Source of the DNA: Bradyrhizobium sp. CCBAU 53340
GTDB taxonomy: Bacteria; Pseudomonadota; Alphaproteobacteria; Rhizobiales; Xanthobacteraceae
Assembly: GCF_015291645.1 (NCBI RefSeq)
Contig: NZ_CP030055.1
Span: 4,278,001 to 4,342,000, forward strand
DNA length: 64,000 nt
Direction: 5' to 3'
Shown here piece after piece: positions 1 to 9,719 of the stretch (positions are counted from its first letter, which is position 1; each line of letters begins with the position of its first letter). Both the position numbers and the translations under genes were made by a program. The notes below the pieces were generated by a model, which ran no database searches, was not told the origin of the DNA, and worked only from the letters and a program-made list of their open reading frames with translations.

Positions 1-346
1 CCTCACTGGCCGGTCCAATGATCACGGCGGCGAGCAATTTCGCCGTGCTGCGCTTTTGCCGGGCCGTGCGTCAGAAACAGATCGGCGTGTCATCGCCGCC
101 AATTTCGATACGACCGATATCGCGAGGTTTGACGAGACCTTCCGTAGGTGGCCGAGCGCGATGATCAACACCGGCTTCTACGACCGAAAGCCGCGGAGGG
201 AGCCTGTCTGCGGAAACCATCTTGGCGCGCGGCAAAACGCGGCCCTATATTATTGGTCGCTGACCGTTTGCAGGGCGCGCTCGGATCCGGCGACCTAACC
301 GGGATGGGCATGCTCGACGGGCGGTCGAACAGTATCCGCTGAGGTC
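1..346. other. Intergenic or unresolved left edge
   Basis: No reading frame in this stretch shows recognisable protein character. Short open frames exist (for example 56-298 on plus) but they lack a convincing ribosome site, family motif or hydrophobic pattern. It may hold the promoter of the downstream fatty-acid synthase gene or the tail of a gene cut by the window edge. Confidence 0.4.
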
Positions 347-1588
347 ATGGATCAGCCGATGTCGAATGCCATCTCGGTGACGCCTGATGACGTCGAAACA
401 GTGCTTGCCGACTTGCCGCGGATCGTTCGCCTCGCCCTGTCCTTCGGCGCGCGACTGCGGCGCGGGATGCTCGATGTCACCCTGCCGGATGGGCGCCTCG
501 TCCGGCTCGGCGGACTTGAGCCAGGTCCAAACGCCGCGATGCGGCTGCACAATTACGGCTTCGCCTCGCGCCTCATCAATGGCGGCGACATCGGCATTGC
601 CGAAGCCTATCTCGCCGGCGATTGGGATACGCCCGATCTGACGCAGTTTCTCTACCTGTTCTGCGTCAACCACGATCTGATCCAGGCCATGCTGCGCGAC
701 AAGCCGCTGATGCGGTTCGTGCAGACGGTGCAGCACTGGTTCAACCGCAACACCCGCCGGCAGGCACGGCGAAACATCCACGCCCATTACGACATCGGCA
801 ACGCATTCTACTCGGCCTGGCTCGATCCCAGCATGACCTATTCGTCGGCCCTGTTCGAGGAATCGACGACGGACCTGACCGCCGCACAGACCAACAAATA
901 TCGCCGCCTCGCCGAAGCAATCGACCTCAAGCCGGGCCAGAAGCTGCTCGAGATCGGCTGCGGCTGGGGTGGCTTCGCCGAGTTCGCCGCCAAGACGTTT
1001 GGCGCGCGCGTCGTCGGATTGACCATTTCCACCCAGCAGCGCGACTTCGCGCAGAAGCGCATCCAGGAGGCGGGCCTCGCCGAGAAGGTCGAGATCCGCC
1101 TGCAAGATTATCGCGACGAGCGTGACCGCTATGACCGGATCGCCTCGATCGAGATGATCGAGGCGGTCGGCGAGCAGTTCTGGCCGCGCTATTTCGCGCA
1201 GCTGCGTGACCGGCTGCTGCCGGGCGGGCTGGTCGGCATCCAGGCCATCACGATCCAGGACAAGCTTTTCCAGAGCTACCGGCGCGAGGTCGACTTCATC
1301 CAGCGCTACGTTTTTCCCGGCGGCATGCTGCCCTCGCCCGCGGTGCTGAAGTCGCTCGGAGATCGATTCAGTATGCCTGTCATCCGCGAGCGCATCTTCG
1401 GGCAAGATTATGCCAAGACACTCGCCACCTGGCGGAATAATTTTCGCGCAGCGTGGCCGTGTCTGGTGCCCTTAGGCTTCGACGATCGGTTCCGGCGGTT
1501 GTGGGAATACTATCTCGCCTATTGCGAGGCCGGATTCCTTTCCGGAAATATCGACGTCCGACAGGTCATCTTCGCAAAGCAGCAATAA
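347..1588 (+). CDS. cfa: Cyclopropane-fatty-acyl-phospholipid synthase family methyltransferase
   Basis: 413 aa, soluble or membrane-peripheral enzyme that transfers a methylene group from S-adenosylmethionine to the double bond of unsaturated acyl chains in membrane phospholipids. The SAM-binding motif LEIGCGWGG is at residues 201-209, and the family signature around HYDIGNAFY and SMTYS sits just before it (about 147-166). Length fits the Cfa family (about 380-420 aa). The ATG at 347 follows GAGG; a second ATG four codons later is possible. It stands alone, followed by a cysteine synthase gene on the same strand after 83 bp. Rhizobia carry several Cfa paralogues, so exact lipid substrate is not settled by sequence. 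Confidence 0.9.
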   Translation: MDQPMSNAISVTPDDVETVLADLPRIVRLALSFGARLRRGMLDVTLPDGRLVRLGGLEPGPNAAMRLHNYGFASRLINGGDIGIAEAYLAGDWDTPDLTQFLYLFCVNHDLIQAMLRDKPLMRFVQTVQHWFNRNTRRQARRNIHAHYDIGNAFYSAWLDPSMTYSSALFEESTTDLTAAQTNKYRRLAEAIDLKPGQKLLEIGCGWGGFAEFAAKTFGARVVGLTISTQQRDFAQKRIQEAGLAEKVEIRLQDYRDERDRYDRIASIEMIEAVGEQFWPRYFAQLRDRLLPGGLVGIQAITIQDKLFQSYRREVDFIQRYVFPGGMLPSPAVLKSLGDRFSMPVIRERIFGQDYAKTLATWRNNFRAAWPCLVPLGFDDRFRRLWEYYLAYCEAGFLSGNIDVRQVIFAKQQ

Positions 1589-1671
1589 GAACTTCCGCCC
1601 TCGTCTTGTGCGGCTGGAGACCCTACTTTAGGGTCTGACGACTTCTCGCCTCCAGCCGGTAATTGCCTGAC

Positions 1672-2706
1672 ATGACCATCAAAAACGACGTTGTCGAAGC
1701 CATCGGCAACACCCCGCTCATCAAGCTCAAGCGCGCCTCCGAACTGACCGGCTGCACCATTCTCGGCAAAGCCGAGTTCATGAATCCCGGTCAGTCGGTC
1801 AAGGACCGCGCCGGCAAATGGATGATCCTCGAAGCCGAGAAGCGCGGCGAGCTGAAGCCGGGCGGCCTCGTCGTGGAGGCGACCGCCGGCAACACCGGCA
1901 TCGGCCTCGCCGTGGTCGCGAGCGCGCGCGGCTATCGCACGCTGATCGTGATCCCGGAGACGCAGAGCCAGGAGAAGAAGGATTTTCTCAAGCTGTGCGG
2001 CGCCGAGCTCTTGGAATCGCCGGCACTGCCCTACTCCAATCCCAACAACTACCAGCATGTCGGCCGCCGTCTTGCCGATGAGCTGCGCAAGACCGAGCCG
2101 AACGGCGTGCTGTTCGCCGACCAGTGGAACAATCTCGACAACGCCAAGGCCCATTACGACTCGACCGGCCCCGAGATCTGGGCGCAGACCGGCGGCAAGA
2201 TCGACGGCTTCGTCTGCTCGGTCGGCAGCGGCGGCACACTCGCCGGCACCAGCCGTTTTCTGAAAGAGAAGAACCAGAACATCCGCATCGCCTGCGCCGA
2301 TCCGCACGGCGCCGGCATGTATGAATACTTCCGGACCGGCGAGGCCAAGGCAACGCCCGGCGACTCCATCACGGAAGGCATCGGGCTCGGCCGCAAGACC
2401 GCGATCGTCGAAAGTGCGAAGGTCGATGATGCCTATCTCATCCCCGACGCCGAAGCCGTCACCGTGATCTACGAGCTGCTCCAGCACGAAGGCCTGTGCC
2501 TCGGCGGGTCCACCGGCATCAACATCGTCGGCGCGATACGTCTCGCGAAGCAGCTTGGACCGGGCAAGACTATCGTCACCATTCTCTGCGATTCCGGCAG
2601 CCGCTATCAGTCGAAGCTGTTCAACGCCGACTTCATGCGTGCCAAGAATCTGCCGGTGCCGGAGTGGCTGGAGAAGCGCAGCAACATCAAGCTGCCGTTC
2701 GTCTAG
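1672..2706 (+). CDS. cysK: Cysteine synthase A (O-acetylserine sulfhydrylase)
   Basis: 344 aa PLP enzyme of fold type II that makes L-cysteine from O-acetylserine and sulfide in the cytoplasm. The PLP lysine is K44 in GQSVKDR, the substrate loop TAGNTG is at 71-76, and the phosphate-binding GSGGT at 185-189. The frame opens upstream at a TTG (1663), but the ATG at 1672 matches the usual family N-terminus (MTIKNDVVEAIGNTPL). It is about 30 aa longer than enterobacterial CysK because of a C-terminal extension (RAKNLPVPEWLEKR region). A cystathionine beta-synthase-type activity cannot be fully excluded, but no CBS regulatory domain is present. Confidence 0.92.
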   Translation: MTIKNDVVEAIGNTPLIKLKRASELTGCTILGKAEFMNPGQSVKDRAGKWMILEAEKRGELKPGGLVVEATAGNTGIGLAVVASARGYRTLIVIPETQSQEKKDFLKLCGAELLESPALPYSNPNNYQHVGRRLADELRKTEPNGVLFADQWNNLDNAKAHYDSTGPEIWAQTGGKIDGFVCSVGSGGTLAGTSRFLKEKNQNIRIACADPHGAGMYEYFRTGEAKATPGDSITEGIGLGRKTAIVESAKVDDAYLIPDAEAVTVIYELLQHEGLCLGGSTGINIVGAIRLAKQLGPGKTIVTILCDSGSRYQSKLFNADFMRAKNLPVPEWLEKRSNIKLPFV

Positions 2707-2812
2707 AGTCTTTCCCGTTCCGATGGAATCGGAACGGGGCTCTAGATTCTTGTTTTGACGCGTTTTCTTGACGCGAACCGATATCCACTTCGCTCGAAAA
2801 CGCTCTAACAGC
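2702..2812. repeat. Palindromic intergenic repeat after cysK
   Basis: A nested perfect palindrome: outer arms TCTAGAG (2702-2708) and CTCTAGA (2740-2746), inner arms CCCGTTCCGAT (2714-2724) and ATCGGAACGGG (2728-2738) around a GGA loop. The sequence continues to about 2812 with GACGCGTTTTCTTGACGCG and ends near AACGCTCT. From memory this layout resembles a multicopy intergenic repeat of Bradyrhizobiaceae. The hairpin could also end cysK transcription, although the following T-run is weak. Confidence 0.65.
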
Positions 2813-2820
2813 CGATCCGT

Positions 2821-3354
2821 CTAGTGCCAGGTCGGACGCGGTCCGCCTTGCGATACGCGCGCAATGCGCGCGTCCGACGCCGAGAGTTTGCTGGCTGCCC
2901 GCGCAGGCCGTTCGAAGGGATCTGAATAGGTCTCGCTGCCGACGCTCGGCCAGAAGGTGAGCGCCAGCAGCAGAGCGAGATTGACCAGGCCACCCGCCAT
3001 CGTGCCCTGATGCTCCTGGCCGATCGCCCAGGCCGGATACCGGCTCGCCACCATGTGATCGACCACCATGAGTGCGATCCAGGCTGGGATGACGCAGACC
3101 GGATCCCAGCCAATGTCGCGGAGGCGCATCGACTGCAGCGTCAAGCTTGCAAGCCCAAACACGATCATCGCGGCAATGATCGCCCAGTTCCTTGTGAGGT
3201 CTTCGGGGCGGATCATGCTCGGCGATGTCGTGCGCAGCGTGGCCATCGCGATCCCAAAGCAGATCGCCGTCATCACAATCGCCAGCGCCATCGTGGCCAG
3301 GAAGAAATGCAAGCGCCCGAGCCGGGCATTGAGGCCGAACACGAAACTGAGCAT
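2821..3354 (-). CDS. DUF805 family membrane protein
   Basis: 177 aa from the ATG at 3354. It begins with the typical DUF805 opening (FGLNARLGRLHFFLATMAL), where the R-hydrophobic pattern precedes the first of about four transmembrane helices, and contains the MRLRDIGWDP segment characteristic of the family (R-x-h-D-x-G). It lies in the inner membrane; function of the family is unknown. The frame extends 12 codons further upstream, but the DUF805 start fits position 3354. The C-terminal 40 residues are polar and probably cytoplasmic. Confidence 0.75.
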   Translation of the reverse strand: MLSFVFGLNARLGRLHFFLATMALAIVMTAICFGIAMATLRTTSPSMIRPEDLTRNWAIIAAMIVFGLASLTLQSMRLRDIGWDPVCVIPAWIALMVVDHMVASRYPAWAIGQEHQGTMAGGLVNLALLLALTFWPSVGSETYSDPFERPARAASKLSASDARIARVSQGGPRPTWH

Positions 3355-3474
3355 TGAAGGCACCCCATTTCGGCGCCTTATGCGCAGCAAGAGCTTTCGG
3401 ACGCATGAAGCGCCGCGACGTCGCTGACGGCATGGTTTTCGGACAACGACGGAATTACGTAAAATTTTAGGGTA

Positions 3475-4212
3475 TCAGCGCAGGATCTGGCTCAAGAACA
3501 GCTTTGTGCGGGCGTGCTGGGGCGCGGCGAAGAATTCGTTCGGCGTGTTGGCCTCGATGATCTGGCCGGCGTCCATGAACACGACACGGTTGGCGACTTC
3601 CTTGGCAAAGCCCATCTCGTGGGTCACGACCAGCATGGTCATGCCCTCCTCGGCGAGGTCGACCATGGTGTCGAGCACCTCCTTGACCATTTCAGGGTCG
3701 AGCGCCGAGGTCGGCTCGTCGAACAGCATCACCTTGGGATTCATGGTCAGGGCGCGCGCGATGGCGACGCGCTGCTGCTGGCCGCCGGACATCTGGCCGG
3801 GAAACTTGTTGGCCTGGTGCGGAATCTTGACCCGCTCCAGGAATTTCATCGCAGTCTCCTCGGCATCCTTCTTGGGGATGTTGCGCACCCAGATCGGCGC
3901 CAGCGTGCAATTGTCCAGCACGGTGAGATGCGGGAACAGATTGAAGCTCTGGAACACCATGCCGACCTCCCGGCGCACGGCGTCGACGTGCTTGAGGTTG
4001 GGCCCCAGCTCGATGCCGTCGACGACGATCTCGCCCTCCTGAAACTCCTCGAGCGCGTTGATGCAGCGGATCAAGGTCGACTTGCCCGAGCCGGAGGGAC
4101 CGCAGATCACGATGCGTTCGCCCTTTTCGACCTCGAGGTCGATGTCGCGCAGCACGTGAAACTCGCCGTACCATTTGTTGAGGCCGGAAATCTTGACGAT
4201 GGGGTCGGACAT
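3475..4212 (-). CDS. aapP: General L-amino acid ABC transporter, ATP-binding protein AapP
   Basis: 245 aa ATPase that powers uptake of a wide range of L-amino acids. Walker [10 protein letters not shown] at 38-46, ABC signature MSGGQQQR at 141-148, Walker B VMLFDEP at 161-167, followed by the switch histidine in VVTHEMGF. It is the last gene of aapJQMP. Two starts are possible: an ATG at 4224 overlapping the aapM stop (ATGA), or the ATG at 4212, which has a GGAG six bases upstream and gives the family N-terminus MSDPIVKI; I chose 4212. Confidence 0.92.
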   Translation of the reverse strand: MSDPIVKISGLNKWYGEFHVLRDIDLEVEKGERIVICGPSGSGKSTLIRCINALEEFQEGEIVVDGIELGPNLKHVDAVRREVGMVFQSFNLFPHLTVLDNCTLAPIWVRNIPKKDAEETAMKFLERVKIPHQANKFPGQMSGGQQQRVAIARALTMNPKVMLFDEPTSALDPEMVKEVLDTMVDLAEEGMTMLVVTHEMGFAKEVANRVVFMDAGQIIEANTPNEFFAAPQHARTKLFLSQILR

Positions 4213-4223
4213 GGTGAGCTCCA

Positions 4224-5744
4224 TCAGTTGCGACGGTGGGCGTTGAGACGGCGCTCGACGAAGAGCGAGTAGCGCGACATTCCAAAACAGAAGACGAAGT
4301 AGATGATGCCGACGAACGCGAAGCCGGTGAAGGCGGTCGACGGCGTCGTCCAGACCGGATCGGCGAACGAGGCTCGCAGCGAGCCGAGAAGGTCGAACAG
4401 CGCGACGATCGAGACCAGCGAGGTATCCTTGAACAGCGAAATGAAGCTGTTGACGATGGCGGGAATGACGTGGCGCAGCGCCTGGGGCAGCACGATCAGT
4501 GAGGTGGTCTTCCACCAGGACAGGCCGAGGGCGGAGGCCGCCTCTCCCTGCCCGCGCGGCACCGCCGCCAGACCGCCACGCAGGTTCTCGGCCTGATAGG
4601 CGCCGGTGAACAGCGAAACGCCGATCAGCGCGCGCACCAGGCCGTCGACGGTGAAGTTGCCCGGCAGGAACAAGGGCAGCATGTAGGTTGCGAAGAACAG
4701 CACCGTGATCAGCGGCACCCCGCGCCAGAACTCGATATAGGTGATCGAGAAGATCCGGATCAGGGGAATGGTCGAGCGCCGACCGAGCGCCAGCGCGACG
4801 CCGATTGGCAATGACGCCACGATGCCGGTAATCGCAATCACCAGCGTCACCAGGAGCCCGCCCCACAGCCGCGTGTCGACGATCGCCAAGCCGCCGTGAT
4901 CGAGCCCCATCAGCTTGATCACCGCTGCCATTCCGGCGAACGAGACGAGGCTTGTGATCAGCGGCCGCGATCCGGCACGTGCGCCGCCACCGAGTACGAA
5001 TAGGATCACCGAGACGACCACGGCAGTGATCAGGAAGTCGAGCCAGGGCCCCTGTCCTGCCGCCTGCATCTGATCGCGCAGCCACGTCAGTGGAAAAATG
5101 ACCCAATGCAGCAGCGTGCCGAGCAGCGCGATGACGCTGCCGATCGCCCAGGGCAGCGGGCCGACGGCGGACGTCTTGCTCAAACCGACCAAGATCTCTC
5201 CCGCTCCGCCGATGCTGTCGGCGAACAATTGCAGCAGGCCCGCGACCCAACTGACGCCGAAGCCGGTGATGCCGCCGCCGTGCAGCAGGAAGAATGCGAC
5301 CGCCGGAAAGGCGAAGAAGAACAGTCCGGCGTTCACGCTCTTGGCCGGCAACCGCGGAATCAGCAGCGGCAAGAGCAGCACGGCGCCGAGCGCGAAGGTC
5401 AGGTTGACCCGCCAGCGTTCGGCTTCGGGATAGAAGCCATAGAAGAGCTGGGTGAACTTGGCCTGGATAAAGGGCCAGCAGGCGCCGACCGGATGGCCGG
5501 CATTCTCGGCCAGGCACGCCGTGCGATCCTTGCCGCTCCAGACCGCGTCGACCAGCAGGAATTTGACAGTTGGAACGACGGTGTACCAGACCAGCAACAG
5601 GCCGAGGATCGTCAGCAGGATATTCGTCGGCGAGTTCAACAGGCGCGTGCGGACGAAGCCGAGAAAGCCGGTGGTCTTCACCGGCGCCGGGCGCTCGGCA
5701 ACTAGGTCTTGCCGGACATAGGAGGATGCGATGATATCGGTCAT
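4224..5744 (-). CDS. aapM: General L-amino acid ABC transporter, permease AapM
   Basis: 506 aa inner-membrane permease of the His/Glu/Gln/Arg/opine family. The N-terminal half has several hydrophobic helices and a long periplasmic region ([14 protein letters not shown]). The C-terminal 220 residues are the binding-protein-dependent transport domain, with an [13 protein letters not shown] entry segment and the EAA loop near [15 protein letters not shown]. Its start overlaps the aapQ stop by four bases (ATGA) and its stop touches aapP, so the genes are translationally coupled. From memory it is somewhat longer than rhizobial AapM; the extra length lies in the N-terminal half. Confidence 0.9.
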   Translation of the reverse strand: MTDIIASSYVRQDLVAERPAPVKTTGFLGFVRTRLLNSPTNILLTILGLLLVWYTVVPTVKFLLVDAVWSGKDRTACLAENAGHPVGACWPFIQAKFTQLFYGFYPEAERWRVNLTFALGAVLLLPLLIPRLPAKSVNAGLFFFAFPAVAFFLLHGGGITGFGVSWVAGLLQLFADSIGGAGEILVGLSKTSAVGPLPWAIGSVIALLGTLLHWVIFPLTWLRDQMQAAGQGPWLDFLITAVVVSVILFVLGGGARAGSRPLITSLVSFAGMAAVIKLMGLDHGGLAIVDTRLWGGLLVTLVIAITGIVASLPIGVALALGRRSTIPLIRIFSITYIEFWRGVPLITVLFFATYMLPLFLPGNFTVDGLVRALIGVSLFTGAYQAENLRGGLAAVPRGQGEAASALGLSWWKTTSLIVLPQALRHVIPAIVNSFISLFKDTSLVSIVALFDLLGSLRASFADPVWTTPSTAFTGFAFVGIIYFVFCFGMSRYSLFVERRLNAHRRN

Positions 5745-6946
5745 GCACCCAGGCTCCGGCTTATGCGCCAGCCATAGACGCTCATGACGGCGCTGGTGAC
5801 GAGCGAGGTCAGCAGATACACGCCCATCGTCATGGCGATGATCTCGATCGCCTGTCCGGTCTGGCTCAAGGTCGTGCCGGCAAACACCGAGACGAGATCG
5901 GGATAGCCGATCGCGACCGCAAGCGACGAGTTCTTGGTCAGGTTGAGGTACTGGTTGGTGAGCGGCGGCACGATCACGCGCATGGCCTGCGGCACCACGA
6001 TCAGCCGCAATGTCGCGCCCCGGCTGAGGCCCAGCGAGGAGCCCGCCTCCATCTGCCCCTTATGGACTGACAGGATGCCGGCGCGAACGATCTCGGCGAT
6101 GAAGGCGGCCGTATAGGTCGATAGCCCCACCGTCAGCGCCACGAGTTCCGGAATGATCCGCGTGCCGCCGGCGAAATTGAATCCCTTGAGTTGCGGCAAT
6201 TCGAAACTGACGGGCGGACCGAACGCAAGGATCGTCGCGAGCGGCAATCCGACAAGCAATATCAGCACGTATGGCCAGATCCGGATCGCGCGGCCCTGAC
6301 CAAACAGCGCCCACCTCGCGTAGCTGTGTAGCACCAGCGACACGACAAGGCCGAGCGCCAGCACGGCAAGGAAAGGTACGAGGCCAGGCTGCCCCAGCGC
6401 CGACGGCACGATCACGCCGCGATTGTTGAGGAAGAAGGCACCAAGGATCGAGACGCTTTGCCGCGGTGCCGGCAGCGCTGCGAGCACGGCGAGATACCAG
6501 AACAGGATCTGGAACAGCAGCGGCAGGTTGCGGATGGCCTCGACATAAAGACCGCCGACGCGGGACACCAGCCAGTTGGGTGACAGACGGCAGAGCGCCA
6601 CGACGAAACCGATCACGGTGGAAAAGAAGATGCCGACCACCGAGACCAGCAGCGTGTTCAGCACGCCGACCAGGAATACGCGGAAATAGGTATCCGACCC
6701 CGAATAGGAGATCAGCGTTTGATTGACGTCGAAGCTGGCGCTGTTTTGCAGGAACCCGAAACCGGCGGCGATGTGCTGGGTTTCCAGGTTGGTACGGGCG
6801 TTCGATATGATCTCATAGGCAATCCAGGCCAGGATCGCGCCAAAGACAAGCTGGACGGCGACGCCGTTCCAGCCTGCCTTGCCACCGAGCGCGCGCCTCA
6901 GCTTCAGCGCGGTTTGCGGTGGCGGTTTTCGGGCCTCGACGCCCAT
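5741..6946 (-). CDS. aapQ: General L-amino acid ABC transporter, permease AapQ
   Basis: 401 aa membrane permease pairing with AapM. The start is the ATG at 6946 ([15 protein letters not shown]), because residues upstream in the same frame come from the overlapping aapJ gene read out of frame. Helices begin near residue 30 ([19 protein letters not shown]). The transport domain includes [15 protein letters not shown] and an EAA loop at [15 protein letters not shown]. It starts 23 bp after the aapJ stop and overlaps aapM by ATGA. Confidence 0.9.
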   Translation of the reverse strand: MGVEARKPPPQTALKLRRALGGKAGWNGVAVQLVFGAILAWIAYEIISNARTNLETQHIAAGFGFLQNSASFDVNQTLISYSGSDTYFRVFLVGVLNTLLVSVVGIFFSTVIGFVVALCRLSPNWLVSRVGGLYVEAIRNLPLLFQILFWYLAVLAALPAPRQSVSILGAFFLNNRGVIVPSALGQPGLVPFLAVLALGLVVSLVLHSYARWALFGQGRAIRIWPYVLILLVGLPLATILAFGPPVSFELPQLKGFNFAGGTRIIPELVALTVGLSTYTAAFIAEIVRAGILSVHKGQMEAGSSLGLSRGATLRLIVVPQAMRVIVPPLTNQYLNLTKNSSLAVAIGYPDLVSVFAGTTLSQTGQAIEIIAMTMGVYLLTSLVTSAVMSVYGWRISRSLGA

Positions 6947-6969
6947 CGGCGAGCCTGCGGCTTTGCCGA

Positions 6970-7986
6970 TCAGCGGATCGGCGGCGCGTATTGCAGGCCA
7001 CCCTTGGTCCAGAGGGCGTTGATGCCTCGGCTGATCTTGAGCGGCGAGCCGGCGCCGACGTTCCGATCGAACGACTCGCCGTAATTGCCGACCGCCTTCA
7101 CGATCCGGATCACCCAGTCCTTGGTGAGGCCCAGCTGTTCGCCGAGATTGCCGTCGGTGCCGAGCACCCGTTTCAGCTCCGGCTTGTCGGATTTCGTCAT
7201 CTCGTCGACGTTCTTCTGGGTGATGCCGAGCTCCTCGGCCGTGACCATTGCAAACAGCGTCCATTTCACGATGTCGAACCACTGGTCATCGCCATGGCGC
7301 ACCATCGGACCCAGCGGCTCCTTCGAAATGATCTCGGGCAGCACGACGTGATCGGCGGGATTCGTCAGCTTCAGGCGGCTGGCATAGAGGCCGGATGAAT
7401 CGTCGGTGAAGACGTCGCAGCGCCCCGACTCGTAGGCCTTGACCGCTTCGTCGATCGTGCCGAACGCGATCACTTCATACTTCATGTTGTTGGCTTTGAA
7501 GTAATCGGCAAGGTTCAGCTCGGTGGTGGTGCCGGTCTGGACGCAGACGGAGGCGCTGTTGAGCTCCAACGCCGAATTGACCTTGAGCGACTTCTTCACC
7601 ATGAAGCCCTGCCCGTCATAATAGGTGACGCCGGTGAAGTTGGCACCGAGCGAGGTATCGCGCGACACCGTCCAGGTGGTGTTGCGCGACAGCACGTCGA
7701 TTTCGCCGGATTGCAGCGCCGTGAAGCGGTCCTTGGCCGACAGCGGCACGAACTTGACCTTGGTCGGATCGTTCAAGACCGCGGCCGCGATCGCTCGGCA
7801 GACATCGACGTCGATTCCGGTCCAGTTGCCCTTGTCGTCGGGCGCCGAGAAGCCGGGCAAGCCCTGGCTGACGCCGCAGGACAGCATGTCCCGATCCTTG
7901 ACGGTCTTGAGCGTTTGCGCGTCGGCAGCTTGGGCAGAGAGGCCGGCGGCGAGAGCAAGAGAGAGAGCCAGGGTTACGCGTTTCAT
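6970..7986 (-). CDS. aapJ: General L-amino acid ABC transporter, periplasmic binding protein AapJ
   Basis: 338 aa solute-binding protein for amino acids. A Sec signal peptide (MKRVTLALSLALAAGLSAQA, cleavage near ADA) leads into a bacterial type-3 extracellular solute-binding domain with the typical opening LLSCGVSQGLPGFSAPDDKG and the core DVDVCRAIAAAVL segment. First gene of aapJQMP. A 393-bp gap separates it from the divergent metC, so both promoters must lie there. Confidence 0.92.
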   Translation of the reverse strand: MKRVTLALSLALAAGLSAQAADAQTLKTVKDRDMLSCGVSQGLPGFSAPDDKGNWTGIDVDVCRAIAAAVLNDPTKVKFVPLSAKDRFTALQSGEIDVLSRNTTWTVSRDTSLGANFTGVTYYDGQGFMVKKSLKVNSALELNSASVCVQTGTTTELNLADYFKANNMKYEVIAFGTIDEAVKAYESGRCDVFTDDSSGLYASRLKLTNPADHVVLPEIISKEPLGPMVRHGDDQWFDIVKWTLFAMVTAEELGITQKNVDEMTKSDKPELKRVLGTDGNLGEQLGLTKDWVIRIVKAVGNYGESFDRNVGAGSPLKISRGINALWTKGGLQYAPPIR

Positions 7987-8379
7987 GGGCTGAAGCCTTT
8001 CAAGATCGTCTCAAGGTCAGGAATGTTGTCTCAGGATCGTCTCTGCCGGGGCAATCCTACTTAGGACCTGCCTTGCAAGAGTCGTGCTGGAAAACCTTGC
8101 CGAACACTCGCCGATCCCAAGAGGCATACCCTAATCCCCGCCGCACGCGCCCGCCATGATGGCTGTGGCGCAAGATCCGGCCAGACGATGGATCGAAGGT
8201 CGCGGCTGCCCCTCAACATGCGGCGACTGAATAGCACCTACGCATCACAGAACGACTGGCGAGCCGGGTCAAGGGGTTGACGGGAGTCTTCTGTGTTCTG
8301 TTATTAACATCCGCGGCCTCCGGCCGCCCCGGCCGTGCGATCCGCGCCCGGCGGCAACGCGCCTTTTGAAAGCAGACGC
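7987..8379. other. Divergent promoter region aapJ / metC
   Basis: A 393-bp spacer without a credible ORF. It must carry the promoters of aapJ (leftward) and metC (rightward). The only recognisable element is a sigma-70-like promoter upstream of metC, listed separately. I looked for a SAM riboswitch in front of metC and did not see a match. Confidence 0.5.
8277..8306 (+). promoter_or_regulatory. Candidate sigma-70 promoter of metC
   Basis: TTGACG at 8277-8282 and TTATTA at 8301-8306 are separated by 18 bp, a good match to the housekeeping consensus in an otherwise GC-rich stretch. It lies about 75 bp upstream of the metC ATG. Prediction from consensus only. Confidence 0.4.
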
Positions 8380-9564
8380 ATGGATTCCTCGCACCCCGCA
8401 CAGCAGCATGCCGAAACCCGGCTGGTCACCTCCGGCCGCGACACCAAGGCGCAGAAGGGGTTCGTCAATCCGCCGGTGTTCCACGGCTCGACCGTGCTCT
8501 ATCCGACCGCCGAGGACCTGCATGCCCATCGTGGCGAGTTCACCTATGGCCGCCACGGCACCCCGACGACCAGGGCGTTCCAGGACACCCTGATGGCGCT
8601 GGAGGGTCCGCAATGCGCCGGCGTCGGCATCGTGCCGTCGGGCCTGTCGGCGATCTCGACCACCCTGCTCTCGGTGCTGAAGGCCGGCGACCACATCCTG
8701 GTTGCCGACAACATCTATCGGCCCTCGCGCAATTTCTGCAACGGCATGCTCGCCCGGTACGGCGTCGAGACCACCTACTTTGATCCGCTTGTTGGTGCTG
8801 GCATCGAGAAGCTGTTCAAGCCCAACACTCGCGCGGTGCTGGTCGAGGCGCCCGGCTCGCAATCCTTCGAGATGCCGGACATTCGCGCCATCGCCGAGGT
8901 CGCGCATGCGCGCGATGCGCTCGTCATCGACGACAACACCTGGGCAACCCCGCTCTATCATCGCTCGCTCGACCAGGGCGTCGATATCAGCATGCAGGCG
9001 GCCACCAAATATATCGGCGGCCATTCCGATATCATGTTCGGCACCATCTCGGCCAACGCCAAGGCCTGGCCGCAGATTTCCGAAGGCATCCGCCTGCTCG
9101 GCGTCTGCGCCGGCCCCGACGACGTCTTCCTGGCGCTGCGTGGCCTGCGCACGCTGTCGGTGCGGCTCGCGCAGCATCATCGCTCGGGTCTCGAAATGGC
9201 GCGCTGGCTCGCTGCAAGATCCGAGGTCGCGCGCGTCCTGCACCCGGGACTCGAGACCGATCCGGGCCACGCCATCTGGAAGCGCGACTTCACCGGCGCC
9301 TCGGGCCTGTTCAGCATCGTGCTGAAGCCGGCGCCGCAGACGGCGGTCGACATCATGCTCAACACGCTCAAGCTGTTCGGCATGGGCTTCTCCTGGGGCG
9401 GCTTCGAGAGCCTTGCAATTCCCTTCGATTGCGACGCCTATCGCACGGCGACGAAGTGGGCGCCGGGCGGCCCGACTCTCCGCCTGCATATCGGGCTCGA
9501 GAACACCGACGATCTCAAGGCCGATCTCGATCGCGGCTTTGCTGCTCTCAAAGCGGCAATGTGA
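8380..9564 (+). CDS. metC: Cystathionine beta-lyase
   Basis: 394 aa PLP enzyme of the Cys/Met metabolism family; it cleaves cystathionine to homocysteine, pyruvate and ammonia in methionine synthesis. The cofactor lysine is K210 in AATKYIGGHSD, with the family Y-G-R (FTYGRHGTPT, about 55-63) and the PLP-stacking tyrosine NIYRPSR near 113. The C-terminus has the FSWGGFESL segment typical of MetC. A GTG upstream (8335) is also in frame, but ATG 8380 matches family length. Cystathionine gamma-synthase is less likely given FSWGGFESL. Confidence 0.88.
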   Translation: MDSSHPAQQHAETRLVTSGRDTKAQKGFVNPPVFHGSTVLYPTAEDLHAHRGEFTYGRHGTPTTRAFQDTLMALEGPQCAGVGIVPSGLSAISTTLLSVLKAGDHILVADNIYRPSRNFCNGMLARYGVETTYFDPLVGAGIEKLFKPNTRAVLVEAPGSQSFEMPDIRAIAEVAHARDALVIDDNTWATPLYHRSLDQGVDISMQAATKYIGGHSDIMFGTISANAKAWPQISEGIRLLGVCAGPDDVFLALRGLRTLSVRLAQHHRSGLEMARWLAARSEVARVLHPGLETDPGHAIWKRDFTGASGLFSIVLKPAPQTAVDIMLNTLKLFGMGFSWGGFESLAIPFDCDAYRTATKWAPGGPTLRLHIGLENTDDLKADLDRGFAALKAAM

Positions 9565-9719
9565 GCCTAGTCACGCAGCATTCCGCCTGCCGACGCGCCA
9601 ATGCGCGCCGCGGGAACGTGCATGAACACCGGACGTTAACGCCGACGCGCCAACAAGGGTTGATCCACGCTCGTTTGGCGTTAGCCTGACCCTTTCGACC
9701 CCGATTCCGGACACGGAGA

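Noticed and set aside
56..298. 80-aa frame at the left edge
   Set aside because: No start support, no motif; could be remnant of an upstream gene but not demonstrable.
245..1405. Long open frame antisense to the fatty-acid synthase
   Set aside because: Shadow of the real gene caused by high GC; no family motif and no ribosome site.
3475..5748. A single long frame spanning aapP and much of aapM
   Set aside because: Only the last 245 residues (AapP) are protein-like; the rest is the aapM region in the wrong frame.
8100..8380. SAM riboswitch before metC
   Set aside because: I looked for the conserved SAM-II core and a suitable pseudoknot and saw neither.
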